From Microbacterium sp. USTB-Y (GTDB lineage Bacteria > Actinomycetota > Actinomycetes > Actinomycetales > Microbacteriaceae): a DNA stretch of 64,000 bases. The position numbers and the translations under genes were made by a program. The notes below the pieces were generated by a model. That model saw only the letters and a list, made by a program, of their open reading frames with translations. It was not told the DNA's origin and made no database searches. This document shows, piece by piece, positions 1-8,067 of this stretch (position 1 is the stretch's first letter; the number at the start of each line of letters is the position of its first letter). Where the stretch lies: positions 1 to 64,000 of the forward strand of contig NZ_JAGMTU010000003.1 of assembly GCF_023703415.1 (NCBI RefSeq). Reading direction: 5' to 3'.

Positions 1-190
1 TGGGTTCGGTGCTGTGGCGGGGTTCGGTGCTGTGGCGGGGGTTCGGTGCCCTGGCGGGGGTTCGGCGCCGTGGCGGTGGGTTCGGTGCTGTGGCGGGGTT
101 CGGTGCTGTGGCGGGGGTTCGGTGCCCTGGCGGGGGTTCGGCGCCGTGGCGGTGGGTTCGGTGCTGTGGCGGGGTTCGGTGCTGTGGGGG
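1..190. repeat. 76-bp G-rich tandem repeat
   Basis: Direct repeat of 76 bases beginning at 1, 77 and 153; the third copy is partial and the array probably continues before the window. Each unit is itself built of shorter GGTTCGGTG-type blocks. Because 76 is not a multiple of three, reading frames through it shift at every copy, which argues against a protein repeat. Confidence 0.9.
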
Positions 191-195
191 GGGTG

Positions 196-254
196 TCGCG
201 CACGCGCGCAGGTCGATCGCGCACGCGCGCGGGTCGATCGCGCACGCGCGCGGG
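196..254. repeat. 21-bp tandem repeat, three copies
   Basis: Units start at 196, 217 and 238. Each contains the alternating purine-pyrimidine run CGCGCACGCGCGC followed by a GGTCGA spacer. It directly follows the 76-bp array. Such CG/CA alternation can adopt Z-DNA, which is an inference only. Confidence 0.85.
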
Positions 255-349
255 GCTGCTCCCAGCATGGATCCGATCTCCCTGCAGGAAAAGCGATCAT
301 TCGCGCCGGGTATCATTCGGTTCTAACGAATGATTTGCCCGCACTGCCC

Positions 350-421
350 GCGAGACCGAACTTCCGTTCCGAGACCGCCGATCTCCCCGTCGGTCTCGTG
401 ACGCAGGTTCGGTTTCGCGGA
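350..421. repeat. Dispersed palindromic repeat, family A copy 1
   Basis: An imperfect inverted repeat with CGAGACCGAAC on the left and GTTCGGTTTCGCGG on the right, and inner CGAGACCG/CGGTCTCG arms. The same element recurs at 9840-9911 inside a gene and at 33709-33782 between genes. It sits just upstream of the LysR gene and may overlap its leader. Confidence 0.8.
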
Positions 422-472
422 CGATCATCGGGCGCAACGGCGCCGCGGAGACGCGCGCGGAAGGGGGCCGCC

Positions 473-1360
473 ATGTTCGAACTGCGGAGGCTGCGGCTGC
501 TGCACGAGTTCGCGCTGCGCGGCACGATCGCCGAGGTCGCGCACTCGCTCGCGTACAGCCCGTCCACGGTCTCGCAGCAGCTCGCCCTGTTGGAGCGGGA
601 GGCGGGCGTCCCCCTGCTCGAACCGGACGGACGGCGGATCCGGCTGACCGCCGAGGGCCGAGTCCTCGCCGCGCACGCCGCCCGCGCGCTCGAGCTCGAC
701 GAGCAGGCCCGGCAGCTGCTCGCCCAGGCGCCCGCGGAGGCCGTCCGGATCAGCGCCATGCCGACCGCCGCCGAGACGATCGTGCCCGCCGCGCTCACCG
801 CCGTCGCCGCAACGCACCCGCATCTACGCGTCGAGATGACCGAGGCGCCGCCCGAGGAGGGCCTGTTCGAGCTGACCGCGCGCCGCTTCGACCTCGTCAT
901 CGCGGAGCAGTACCCGGGTCACACCCGGGAGCGTCACGCCGGCAACGTGCACGAGCTGATCGGCGAGGATCGGATCCGGCTCGTGCTCCCTCCTGGCGAG
1001 GACCCCCTCCCCCTCGCGCTGCTGCGAGACCGGCCCTGGGTCATGGAGCCGGTCGGATCCGCCGCGCGGCAATGGGCGGTGCAGCAGTGCCGTGCGGCCG
1101 GGTTCGAGCCCGACGTGCGCTTCGAGGCGGCCGACCTGACCGCGCACGTGCGGCTCATCGAAGCCGGGCACGCGGTCGGGATGCTGCCCGACCTGATCTG
1201 GGGCGATGTCCCGCCGCCGGTGGTGCTGACCGACCTTCCCGGATCCCCCGTGCGCGAGGTGTTCACCGCGGTGCGCGAGTCGACACGCGGGTCCGAGGCG
1301 ATCGCGGCCGTCCACGCCGCCCTGGCCGGCGCGTTCGCCCAGCACCGCCCCCGTCGCTGA
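473..1360 (+). CDS. LysR-family transcriptional regulator
   Basis: A 295-residue protein of normal LysR length. Residues about 4-60 form the winged helix-turn-helix, with SPSTVSQQLALLERE as the recognition region; residues about 88-295 form the periplasmic-binding-like effector domain. The ATG at 473 follows the purine-rich stretch AAGGGGG at 461-467, a plausible ribosome-binding site. Earlier in-frame codons run back through the tandem repeats and are not believable as protein. The effector and target are not evident: no divergent partner gene lies upstream, only repeats. The next gene is convergent. Confidence 0.88.
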   Translation: MFELRRLRLLHEFALRGTIAEVAHSLAYSPSTVSQQLALLEREAGVPLLEPDGRRIRLTAEGRVLAAHAARALELDEQARQLLAQAPAEAVRISAMPTAAETIVPAALTAVAATHPHLRVEMTEAPPEEGLFELTARRFDLVIAEQYPGHTRERHAGNVHELIGEDRIRLVLPPGEDPLPLALLRDRPWVMEPVGSAARQWAVQQCRAAGFEPDVRFEAADLTAHVRLIEAGHAVGMLPDLIWGDVPPPVVLTDLPGSPVREVFTAVRESTRGSEAIAAVHAALAGAFAQHRPRR

Positions 1361-1748
1361 CCCCGCCGGGACGGGCGCCGGGTCGGTCGGGACGCCCGGA
1401 CGGGTCGGGGCGCCGGTTCGGGGCGCGACTCCGACGCTGGGTCGGGGCGCCGGGTCGGGGCGCGGCGCGCGCGATTCAGCGCGCGGCGGGTCGTGGCGCG
1501 GCTCCAATACCGGGTCGACGCGCGCCGCGGGTCCGGGTCGCTCCCCCGCGAGCGAGCCGCTCAGCCGCGCGCGCAGTCCGAGCCGGGGACCCCAACCCTG
1601 CACCGTGCGACGATCCGCACACCCTGTGACGATCGGCACAGATCCGGTCCGCATCCGTGTGCCGATCGTCGCACGGTGTGCCGATCGTCGCACGGTGTGC
1701 CGATCGTGACAGCGCGCGGAGCGCCGCGCCGCCGCGGGAGCGGGCCGC
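1361..1748. other. Convergent intergenic region, GC-rich and repetitive
   Basis: There is no credible gene between the LysR stop and the methyltransferase stop. The first 120 bases are low-complexity GGTCGGGGCGCCGG-type sequence. The second half holds the direct and inverted repeats listed separately at 1603-1715. Confidence 0.7.
1603..1715. repeat. 19-bp direct and inverted repeats between convergent genes
   Basis: GTGTGCCGATCGTCGCACG occurs at 1657 and 1676, with a third partial copy after 1694. Inverse forms (CGTGCGACGATC at about 1604 and GTGACGATCGGCACA at about 1626) lie just upstream. The transcript of either strand could fold into alternative hairpins, so the element may end transcription of both convergent genes. 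Confidence 0.7.
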
Positions 1749-2927
1749 TCAGCCTTCGCGCACCGTCGCGTGCGGGATCCGCTGGCGCATCACGCGCACC
1801 GCCTCCGCGCTCACGTCGACGAGCAGGGCGTCGCGGCCGAGCGCCGCGGCGACGGCGCCCGCGGTGCCGGATCCCGCGAACAGATCCAGCACCCGATCGC
1901 CGGGCCGGCTGGACGCCTGCACGATGCGGCGCAGGATCCCCTCCGGCTTCTGCGTGGGGTAGCCGGTCTTCTCCCGCCCCGTGGTCGGCACGATCGTGTG
2001 CCACCACACGTCGGTGGGGAGCTTGCCGCGTTCGCGTTTGGCGGCGCTGACCAGGCTCGGCGCCATGTACGGCTCGCGCTCGATGTCGTCGACGTTGAAC
2101 ACGTGCGCACCCGGGGTCTTCACGTAGACGAGGATCGTGTCGTGCTTGGTGGGCCAGCGCGTGCGCGGCTTGGCTCCGTAGTCGTAGGCCCAGATGATCT
2201 CGTTCAGGAAGCAGTCCCGACCGAACACGGCGTCGAGCATGACCTTGGCGTAGTGCGCCTCGCGGTAGTCGAGGTGCAGGTACAGCGTGCCGTCGTCGGC
2301 GAGCAGCCGCCAGGCCTCCTCGAGCCGCGGCATGAGGAAGTCGCCATAGTCGTCGAAGCGGTCGTCGTAGGCGTGCAGCAGCTCGCGCACGCGCTCGTAG
2401 CGGTGCCCGTGGAAGCCGTGGTTCACCTCACGCCCCGGTACAGAACGCAGGAGATCCGGTGTGTCGTCGGTGTTCGTCCCGCGTAATTCCGCGGGTCCAG
2501 GATCGCCGGCATCCGGCATCTCCTGCGTTGTGCCAGCCGGACGGTCGGCACGACGGCTCGAGACGGCGTGCCGCTCCTGCGTGCGGCCGGTGTTGAACGG
2601 CGGATCCAGGTAGATCAGCGTGAACGCGGAGTCCGGAAGGGTGCGGGCGACGTCGAGCGCCTCCCCGTGCACGATCTCGACGGCCCCCGGCGCGACCCCG
2701 GGCGACCCCGGCGACCCGGGCGACCCCGGCGCGGGCTCGACGGCCCCCGGCCCCGGCGCGGCGCCCGGCGACCCGGGCGACCCCGGCGCGGCCTCGACGG
2801 CCCCCGGCCCCGGCGCGGCACCGCGCGACCCAGGCGCGGCCTCGGCCCCGGGCGCCTCGACCGGCTCGGCGACCGGATCCGACGTCGTCCTCCGGCCCGG
2901 GGACACCCCCTCGGCGACCGGGCTCAC
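1749..2927 (-). CDS. Orphan site-specific DNA methyltransferase (N4/N6 amino-methylase type)
   Basis: Predicted to transfer a methyl group from S-adenosylmethionine to an exocyclic amino group of adenine or cytosine in DNA. Catalytic motif IV is DPPF at about residues 108-111, and the SAM-binding motif DLFAGSG lies near residue 350, so the order is IV, target recognition, I, as in beta-class enzymes. The start chosen is a GTG whose GTGA overlaps the stop of lplA, giving 392 residues. The first 80 residues are a Pro/Gly/Ala/Ser tail made of PGSPG and APGPGAVE repeats. Residues about 129-164 are encoded by a dispersed palindromic repeat (2434-2539). No restriction enzyme gene is nearby. A start inside the tail is possible, but no ATG precedes the conserved VEIVHGEALDV segment. 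Confidence 0.82.
   Translation of the reverse strand: MSPVAEGVSPGRRTTSDPVAEPVEAPGAEAAPGSRGAAPGPGAVEAAPGSPGSPGAAPGPGAVEPAPGSPGSPGSPGVAPGAVEIVHGEALDVARTLPDSAFTLIYLDPPFNTGRTQERHAVSSRRADRPAGTTQEMPDAGDPGPAELRGTNTDDTPDLLRSVPGREVNHGFHGHRYERVRELLHAYDDRFDDYGDFLMPRLEEAWRLLADDGTLYLHLDYREAHYAKVMLDAVFGRDCFLNEIIWAYDYGAKPRTRWPTKHDTILVYVKTPGAHVFNVDDIEREPYMAPSLVSAAKRERGKLPTDVWWHTIVPTTGREKTGYPTQKPEGILRRIVQASSRPGDRVLDLFAGSGTAGAVAAALGRDALLVDVSAEAVRVMRQRIPHATVREG
2434..2539. repeat. Dispersed palindromic repeat, family C copy 1, inside a gene
   Basis: Outer arms are ACAGAACGCAGGAGATCCGG on the left and CCGGCATCTCCTGCGTTGTG on the right. The same arm sequences occur in the intergenic copy at 14491-14571. Here the element lies in frame in the methyltransferase gene, between the DPPF motif and the next conserved block, adding about 35 residues without a stop. 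Confidence 0.75.
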
Positions 2928-3973
2928 GGGACCCGGTGCAGCCACGCCTCGGTGGCGAACTTCGTGCGCACGAGCTCCTCCGCGGCCGCGTACTCGTCGG
3001 CGGAGATCGTGCCGTCCTCGGCGCCCGTGAGCGAGCGGAACGTGCCCTTGAAGCGCTCGATGATCTCGGCGCGGCTGAGACCGGTCTGACTGCGCAGCGG
3101 ATCCACCCGCTTGGCCGCCGACGCCGTGCCCTTGTCGCTGAGCTTCTCGCGTCCGATGCGCAGCACCTCGGTCATCATCTGACCGTCGATGTCGTACGAG
3201 AGCGTGGCGTGGTGCAGCACTCCGCCGTTGGCCAGCCGCTTCTGCGCGGCGCCGCCGATCTTGCCGCTGGGGCCGGCGATGTCGTTGAGCGGCTGGTAGA
3301 CGGCGTCGATGCCGAGCGAGCGCAGGGCCTGCAGCACCCAGTCGTCGAGGAACGCGTAGGAGTCGGCGAAGGTCATCCCCTGTACGAGCGACGCGGGCAC
3401 GTAGAGCGAGTAGGTGATGATCTGGCCGGCGGCCATCATCATCGCGCCGCCGCCGGAGATCCGGCGCACGACGTCGAAGCCGTGCTTCGCAGCCCCTTCC
3501 GGATCCACCTCGTTGCGGTAGGACTGGAAGGATCCGATCACGACCGCGGACTCGTCCCACTCCCAGATCCGCAGGGTCGGACGGCGCCGACCCTCGCCGA
3601 CGCGGGTGGTGAGCACCTCGTCGAGCGCGAGGTTCATGCGCGGGGAGACCGCCTTCTCGTGCAGGATCTCCCAGTCGAAGTCGCGCCAGCCGGGCGCGGT
3701 CACCAGAGCGCGGCGGACGGCGGTGCCCACGGCCTCGGGCGTGAGGCCCAGCAGCTGCGCCCCCTCGGGGAGCGCCGCACGCACCGCGGCGGCGATGGCC
3801 GAGGCGTCGGTCTCCACAGGCAGGCCGGTGACGGCGGCGTTGATGTCGTCGAGCGCGTCGTCCGGCTCGAGGAAGAAGTCGCCCGCCAGCCGGAAGCCGG
3901 CGATCGCGCCGTCCGTCACCTCGAAGTCGACGACGACGAGCTTGCCGCCAGGAACCTTGTACTCACCGTGCAC
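2924..3973 (-). CDS. lplA: Lipoate-protein ligase A family protein
   Basis: Attaches lipoate (or octanoate) to lipoyl domains of 2-oxoacid dehydrogenases through an acyl-AMP intermediate. The 349-residue protein has its accessory domain first (about residues 1-85) and the catalytic BPL_LplA_LipB fold after it. RRISGGG at 170-176 matches the ligase loop, and GPSGKIGG places the substrate lysine at about 238. The usual tyrosine-histidine after the glycine loop is replaced by methionines, so substrate preference is uncertain. The GTG start at 3973 follows a TAGGCT -10 box by six bases, which predicts a leaderless message. The methyltransferase gene overlaps the 3' end by four bases. Confidence 0.85.
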   Translation of the reverse strand: MHGEYKVPGGKLVVVDFEVTDGAIAGFRLAGDFFLEPDDALDDINAAVTGLPVETDASAIAAAVRAALPEGAQLLGLTPEAVGTAVRRALVTAPGWRDFDWEILHEKAVSPRMNLALDEVLTTRVGEGRRRPTLRIWEWDESAVVIGSFQSYRNEVDPEGAAKHGFDVVRRISGGGAMMMAAGQIITYSLYVPASLVQGMTFADSYAFLDDWVLQALRSLGIDAVYQPLNDIAGPSGKIGGAAQKRLANGGVLHHATLSYDIDGQMMTEVLRIGREKLSDKGTASAAKRVDPLRSQTGLSRAEIIERFKGTFRSLTGAEDGTISADEYAAAEELVRTKFATEAWLHRVP

Positions 3974-4027
3974 CGGTCCAGCCTACGCGGCGGCACGGCG
4001 AGCGGCGGCGTGCCGGAGCTCCGGCCG

Positions 4028-4145
4028 TTCTGCAGGGAGGCCGAGGCGTTGTGCAGGGCCGGACGGCCGAGACCGAGTCTCGACCCGCGGAACGGCGAGG
4101 ATTTCCGGGCGACGCCCCTGCAGAACGCCGAAGGTCCCTGCAGAA
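4028..4145. repeat. Inverted repeat with CTGCAG-containing arms
   Basis: TTCTGCAGGGA at 4028-4038 is exactly complementary to TCCCTGCAGAA at 4135-4145, and a further CCCTGCAGAACG lies at about 4117. The element fills the gap between the 3' end of the hydrolase gene and the promoter of lplA, so it may act as the hydrolase terminator. Confidence 0.65.
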
Positions 4146-4166
4146 GAGCCCGGGTGGGGATCTGCC

Positions 4167-5036
4167 TCAGTCGCGCGGCGGCACGTGCTTGTCGAGCCAG
4201 GCGAGCAGGTCGGCGCGCACCTCGGCCTGCTGCAGCTCGTTGAAGATCTCGTGGCGCGCATCGGGGTAGACGAGCGTCGTCACATCGGTGAGCCCCGACC
4301 GGTTGCGGTAGTCGTCGGCGAGACGGTGCACGCTGCGCGGCCCGCCGACCGGGTCGTCGCGGCCGACCATGAGCAGCACGGGCACGTCTTTCGGGAAGTC
4401 CTTGCCGGGCCGTCCGTACAGCCGCGCGGCCTCGATCGGCCCGAACAGCTTGAGCAGCGGCACCTCGGTCGTCAGCGGATCGGCGCGGAACGCTTCCCAC
4501 ACCGCCGGGTCGCGCGTGAGCCACTCGAGCCCGTGGGCGTCCGGACCCTTCCACCGCGCGTTCAGCGGCATCGAGTTGAGGTCGGTCGGGGTGCGGTGGG
4601 CGGATCCGGTGAGGATCACCGCGTCGTAGGCGTCGGGATGCGCATTGAGCACCATCTGGGCGAGGAAGGATCCCCAGGAGTGACCGAGCAGCACGAGCGG
4701 CAGCCCGGGGTTCTCCGCACGGATGAGGTCGGTCAGCTGCCATTCGTCGGCCACGACCGCGCGCATGCCGCCGGGGCCGAGCCGCCCCAGCTTCGCCGCG
4801 TCGCCGTGCTGCTTCATGCCCGTGCGCCCATGGCCGCGATGGTCATCGGCATAGACCGTGAAGCCGGCCGCCGTGAGCTCGGCGATCACCGCCCCGTAAC
4901 GGCCCGCGTGCTCGCCGACGCCGTGCAGCAGCTGCACGACTCCCCGTGGGGTGACGCCGGAGGCGGCGGGGTGGACGTCGTAGACGATCGCGATGCCGTG
5001 TGCGTCGATGAACTCGGCGGTGCGGGACTCAGCCAT
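4167..5036 (-). CDS. Alpha/beta hydrolase, monoacylglycerol-lipase-like
   Basis: A 289-residue cytosolic hydrolase of the Hydrolase_4 (S33-like) group. HGVGEH at 38-43 forms the oxyanion region, GHSWGS places the nucleophile at Ser120, and VGRDDPVGG (Asp about 227) with ARHE (His262) complete the triad. This motif layout is typical of monoacylglycerol lipases and lysophospholipases; the substrate cannot be read from sequence. The ATG follows a TAGACT -10 box by six bases, so the message is probably leaderless. No operon partner is evident. Confidence 0.85.
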   Translation of the reverse strand: MAESRTAEFIDAHGIAIVYDVHPAASGVTPRGVVQLLHGVGEHAGRYGAVIAELTAAGFTVYADDHRGHGRTGMKQHGDAAKLGRLGPGGMRAVVADEWQLTDLIRAENPGLPLVLLGHSWGSFLAQMVLNAHPDAYDAVILTGSAHRTPTDLNSMPLNARWKGPDAHGLEWLTRDPAVWEAFRADPLTTEVPLLKLFGPIEAARLYGRPGKDFPKDVPVLLMVGRDDPVGGPRSVHRLADDYRNRSGLTDVTTLVYPDARHEIFNELQQAEVRADLLAWLDKHVPPRD

Positions 5037-5107
5037 GCCCCGAGTCTACGGATCCGGCTGCCGCACGCCGCATCGGGTCCGCAGATGACGCGGCCAGAGC
5101 CCCGCGG

Positions 5108-5869
5108 TCAGAGCCGCTGAGGCGCTCCGAGCCCGAGCGCGGCGCAGACGGCGCGGGCCTCCTCGAGGTCGGTCACCTCGTGGCCGCCGCCGTCGTCGGC
5201 CGCGGATCCCATCCGCACGGATCCCGAGGCCGCGACCGTGCGCTTGGCGGAGAAGTGCAGTGCATCGACGCCGGTCGCCGCGATCTCCGCCGCGTTCGCC
5301 GCGGTGATGCCGCTGCCGGCCATCACCTCGATGCGGCCGCCGGCGGTCGCGACCAGGGCGCGCAGCAGGTCCGCTCCGTCCTGCGCGGCCGAGGCGCCGC
5401 CCGAGGTCAGCACCCGGGTGAGGCCCAGGGAGACCGCGTGCCGGAGGCCCGCCAGCGGATCCGGGGTCACGTCGATGGCCCGATGCAGGGTGACCGCCGC
5501 CTCGGCGCGCACGTCGCGGGCCGCATCCCGCAGCCGCGCCAGGGCGTCGACTTCGAGCTCCCCATCGGCCGTCTGCGCGCCGATCACGACGCCGGTCGCG
5601 CCGTGGGCGAGCATCCACCGCACGTCCCGCACGGCGGTCGCGATCTCGTCCGCGTCGTAGTGGAACCCGCCGGCTCTCGGACGCACGAGCACGTGCACCT
5701 CGGGACCGCCGTGCGCCGCCTCCTCGACCGCGAGCTCGAGCGTCGCCGGCGAGGGCGTCAGACCGCCGAGTGCGAGCCCCTGCGTCAGCTCGACGCGGCG
5801 AGCGCCGATCTCGCGGGCGACGCGCACTCCGGCGGCATCCTGGACGGCGACTTCGAGCGCGAGGGGCAT
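5108..5869 (-). CDS. cutC: CutC-family protein
   Basis: A TIM-barrel protein of 253 residues, the usual CutC length. The family is named for copper homeostasis in E. coli, but that role is disputed and the enzymatic activity is unknown. Diagnostic segments include the N-terminal LALEVAVQDAAGV, the VLVRPRAGGFHY strand and the C-terminal MAGSGITAANAAEI with ALHFSAKR. The ATG at 5869 has GACAAT six bases upstream as a candidate -10 box. It is transcribed away from the MarR/MFS operon, and the 160-base gap between them contains the MarR operator. Confidence 0.88.
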   Translation of the reverse strand: MPLALEVAVQDAAGVRVAREIGARRVELTQGLALGGLTPSPATLELAVEEAAHGGPEVHVLVRPRAGGFHYDADEIATAVRDVRWMLAHGATGVVIGAQTADGELEVDALARLRDAARDVRAEAAVTLHRAIDVTPDPLAGLRHAVSLGLTRVLTSGGASAAQDGADLLRALVATAGGRIEVMAGSGITAANAAEIAATGVDALHFSAKRTVAASGSVRMGSAADDGGGHEVTDLEEARAVCAALGLGAPQRL

Positions 5870-6007
5870 TCGTCCATTGTCACGGGCGGACCGCACGAGC
5901 GGAACGGACGCGCCGCGATTTGTTCGGCATCTTTCGGAACATCGGATCCCCGCATTCGACCCGGATCCGGCGAGCACTCCCCCGGTCCGAGCCCACGAGG
6001 GGGAATA

Positions 6008-6026
6008 CTTAGTTAGGCTATCTAAG
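6008..6026. promoter_or_regulatory. 19-bp palindrome, probable MarR operator
   Basis: CTTAGTTAGGCTATCTAAG is an almost perfect inverted repeat with one mismatched pair and an odd centre. It contains TAGGCT (6014-6019), a plausible -10 box, and ends two bases before the MarR ATG at 6029. This is the classic position for autorepression of a MarR/MFS operon. Confidence 0.8.
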
Positions 6027-6028
6027 CA

Positions 6029-6475
6029 ATGGATGCCGAGAGACTTCACGAGACCGCGACCGAACTGCGTCTCGCCACGTTCCGGCTCGCCCGCCGCCTG
6101 CGCTCCGTGCGCGCCGTGGACAGCCGCAACGCCGCGATGAGTGACGCCCAGCTCGCCGTGCTCGCCGCACTCCGCGCCCACGGCAGGCACTCCCTGACCG
6201 CCCTCGCCGACCGCGAGCGCGTCACGGCGCCGACCATGAGCGCGCTCGTCACCGGCCTCGAGGAACACGGGTACGCGGTGCGGATCCCCGACGACCAGGA
6301 TCGCCGGCGCGTGCACGTCGAGATCACTCCCGCAGGCGAGAGCGTCGTGGCAGAGACCTTCGAGCGGCGCACGCAGCTGATCATGGCCGAGATCACGGAG
6401 CTCGATCTCACCGAGGACGAGCTGGGCGTGCTGCACGAAGCCAGCATCCTGATGCGGAAGCTGGCCGAGCTGTGA
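6029..6475 (+). CDS. MarR-family regulator of the downstream exporters
   Basis: A 148-residue winged-helix protein. HSLTALADRERVTAPTMSALVTGLEEHGY is the recognition region, followed by the wing DDQDRRRVHVEITPAGE. No Shine-Dalgarno sequence precedes the ATG, and the -10-like TAGGCT lies close, so translation may be leaderless. The stop overlaps the GTGA start of the first MFS gene, so regulator and exporter are translationally coupled. It probably represses the operon through the palindrome at 6008-6026 and responds to a transported drug or metabolite. Confidence 0.87.
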   Translation: MDAERLHETATELRLATFRLARRLRSVRAVDSRNAAMSDAQLAVLAALRAHGRHSLTALADRERVTAPTMSALVTGLEEHGYAVRIPDDQDRRRVHVEITPAGESVVAETFERRTQLIMAEITELDLTEDELGVLHEASILMRKLAEL

Positions 6476-8067
6476 GCCAGATGTTCCGCTCGTTCGGGGC
6501 GTTCAACTACCGGATCTGGTTCTTCGGGGCGATCGTCTCCAACATCGGCGGGTGGATGCAGTCCACCGCGCAGGACTGGGTGGTGCTGACCGAGCTCACG
6601 CACAACGACGCCACGGCCATGGGCGCCACGATGGCCCTGCAGTTCGGGCCACCCCTCGTGCTCGTCGGCCTCACCGGCCGCGTAGCCGACCGCTTCGACC
6701 GGCGGCGCATCCTGCTCGTCACGCAGACGACGCTCATGGTGCTCGCGCTGTGCGTGGCGGGCCTGCTGCTCACGCACGTGATGACGCTGCCGCTCATGCT
6801 CGTCTTCGCGGCGTGTTTCGGCGTCGCGAACGCGTTCGACGCCCCAGCCCGGCAGGCCTTCGTCTCCGACATGGTCTCGATGGAGAACGCCTCGAACGCC
6901 GTGGCGCTGAACTCCGCCTCCTTCAACATGGCCCGGCTGATCGGTCCGGCCGTCGGCGGACTCGCGATCGTCGCCCTCGGATCCGGCTGGGTGTTCGTCG
7001 CGAACGCGGCGACGTTCCTGGCGATGATCGTCGCCCTGATGCTCATCCGCACCCGCGAGCTGATGCCCCGCCCGAAGAACCCCCGCGCCGGAGGGCTCAT
7101 GGTGGGCCTGCGCTACGTGCGCAGCAGGCCCGATCTCATGGTCGTGTTCGTGATGGTGTTCCTCATCGGCGCGTTCGGCATGAACTTCCCGATCTTCGCG
7201 TCGACCATGGCGCTGGAGTTCCACAAGCAGGCCGACGGCTACGGCGTGCTGAGTTCGGTGCTCGCGATCGGATCCCTCACCGGCGCGCTGCTGGCTGCGC
7301 GCCGCGACCGGGCGAGGGTGCGGGTGCTCATGCTCGCGGCCGGCGGTTTCGGCGTCGCGTCGCTCGTGTCGGCGCAGATGCCGACGTACGTCTCGTACGC
7401 GATCACCCTCGTCTTCGTCGGCTTCTCCACGGTCACCATGCTCACCACCGCGAACGGGTACGTGCAGACCACCACGGATCCCGCCCTGCGCGGCCGGGTG
7501 CTCGCGCTCTACATGGCGGTCGTGATGGGCGCGACCCCGATCGGCGCCCCCATCGCCGGCTGGGTCGCCGACGCGTTCGGACCGCGCGCGGCGATCTCCG
7601 TGGGCGGCGCCGCCGGCCTCGCGGCCTTCGCGATCGGCGCGGGGTGGATGATGCATTCGGGTCGGCTGCACCGCCGGGAGGACGCGCGGTTCCTGCTGTC
7701 GCTGGACGAGACCCGTCCCGTGCGGGTCGTCGAGGCCATGCAGCGCGCGGTGACCCCGCCGATCACCAGCGCGAGCACGCCCATCCGCACGGAGCCGGAG
7801 GCGCCGCGCACCGAAGCCCCACGCACCAAGCCCCCGCGTGCGGAGCCCCCGTATGCGGAGAACCCGCGCACTGAGCCCGCGCGTGCAGAAGCCCCGCGGG
7901 CCGAGTCCGCGCGGGCCGAAGCGCCGCGCGCCGAAGCCCCGCGCTCCGACCGCGCGACCGAGCCGCCGCGCACCGAAGCGCCGCGGGCCGAAGCGCCGCG
8001 CGCCGAAGACCCGCGCTCCAACCGCGCGACCGAGCCGCCACGCACCGGATCGGGCGACGGCGCGTGA
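6472..8067 (+). CDS. MFS transporter with Ala/Pro/Glu/Arg-rich C-terminal tail
   Basis: A 531-residue membrane transporter of the MFS_3/DHA3 type (EntS-like efflux family), with about twelve membrane segments in the first 410 residues and the loop motif GRVADRFDRRR after the second helix. The GTG start forms a GTGA overlap with the MarR stop. From about residue 435 to the end, some 95 residues are a hydrophilic tail of imperfect APRAEAPR and DRATEPPRTEAPR units, unlike normal family members. Export of a toxic compound is the likely job; the substrate is unknown. The next exporter gene overlaps by four bases. Confidence 0.87.
   Translation: MSQMFRSFGAFNYRIWFFGAIVSNIGGWMQSTAQDWVVLTELTHNDATAMGATMALQFGPPLVLVGLTGRVADRFDRRRILLVTQTTLMVLALCVAGLLLTHVMTLPLMLVFAACFGVANAFDAPARQAFVSDMVSMENASNAVALNSASFNMARLIGPAVGGLAIVALGSGWVFVANAATFLAMIVALMLIRTRELMPRPKNPRAGGLMVGLRYVRSRPDLMVVFVMVFLIGAFGMNFPIFASTMALEFHKQADGYGVLSSVLAIGSLTGALLAARRDRARVRVLMLAAGGFGVASLVSAQMPTYVSYAITLVFVGFSTVTMLTTANGYVQTTTDPALRGRVLALYMAVVMGATPIGAPIAGWVADAFGPRAAISVGGAAGLAAFAIGAGWMMHSGRLHRREDARFLLSLDETRPVRVVEAMQRAVTPPITSASTPIRTEPEAPRTEAPRTKPPRAEPPYAENPRTEPARAEAPRAESARAEAPRAEAPRSDRATEPPRTEAPRAEAPRAEDPRSNRATEPPRTGSGDGA

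Noticed and set aside
14-472. An upstream extension of the LysR gene through the tandem repeats (about 150 extra residues)
   Set aside because: The extension is repeat sequence whose 76-base unit changes frame at each copy, LysR proteins do not have such a tail, and the ATG at 473 has a purine-rich site before it.
2928-3560. An N-terminal extension of the methyltransferase to about 600 residues
   Set aside because: The added part lies antisense-free but out of frame over lplA and gives an Arg-rich composition with no domain, while the GTG overlapping the lplA stop gives a coherent protein.
5870-6028. A copper-responsive regulatory site upstream of cutC
   Set aside because: The only clear palindrome belongs to the MarR gene on the other side, and no CsoR- or CueR-like site is visible.
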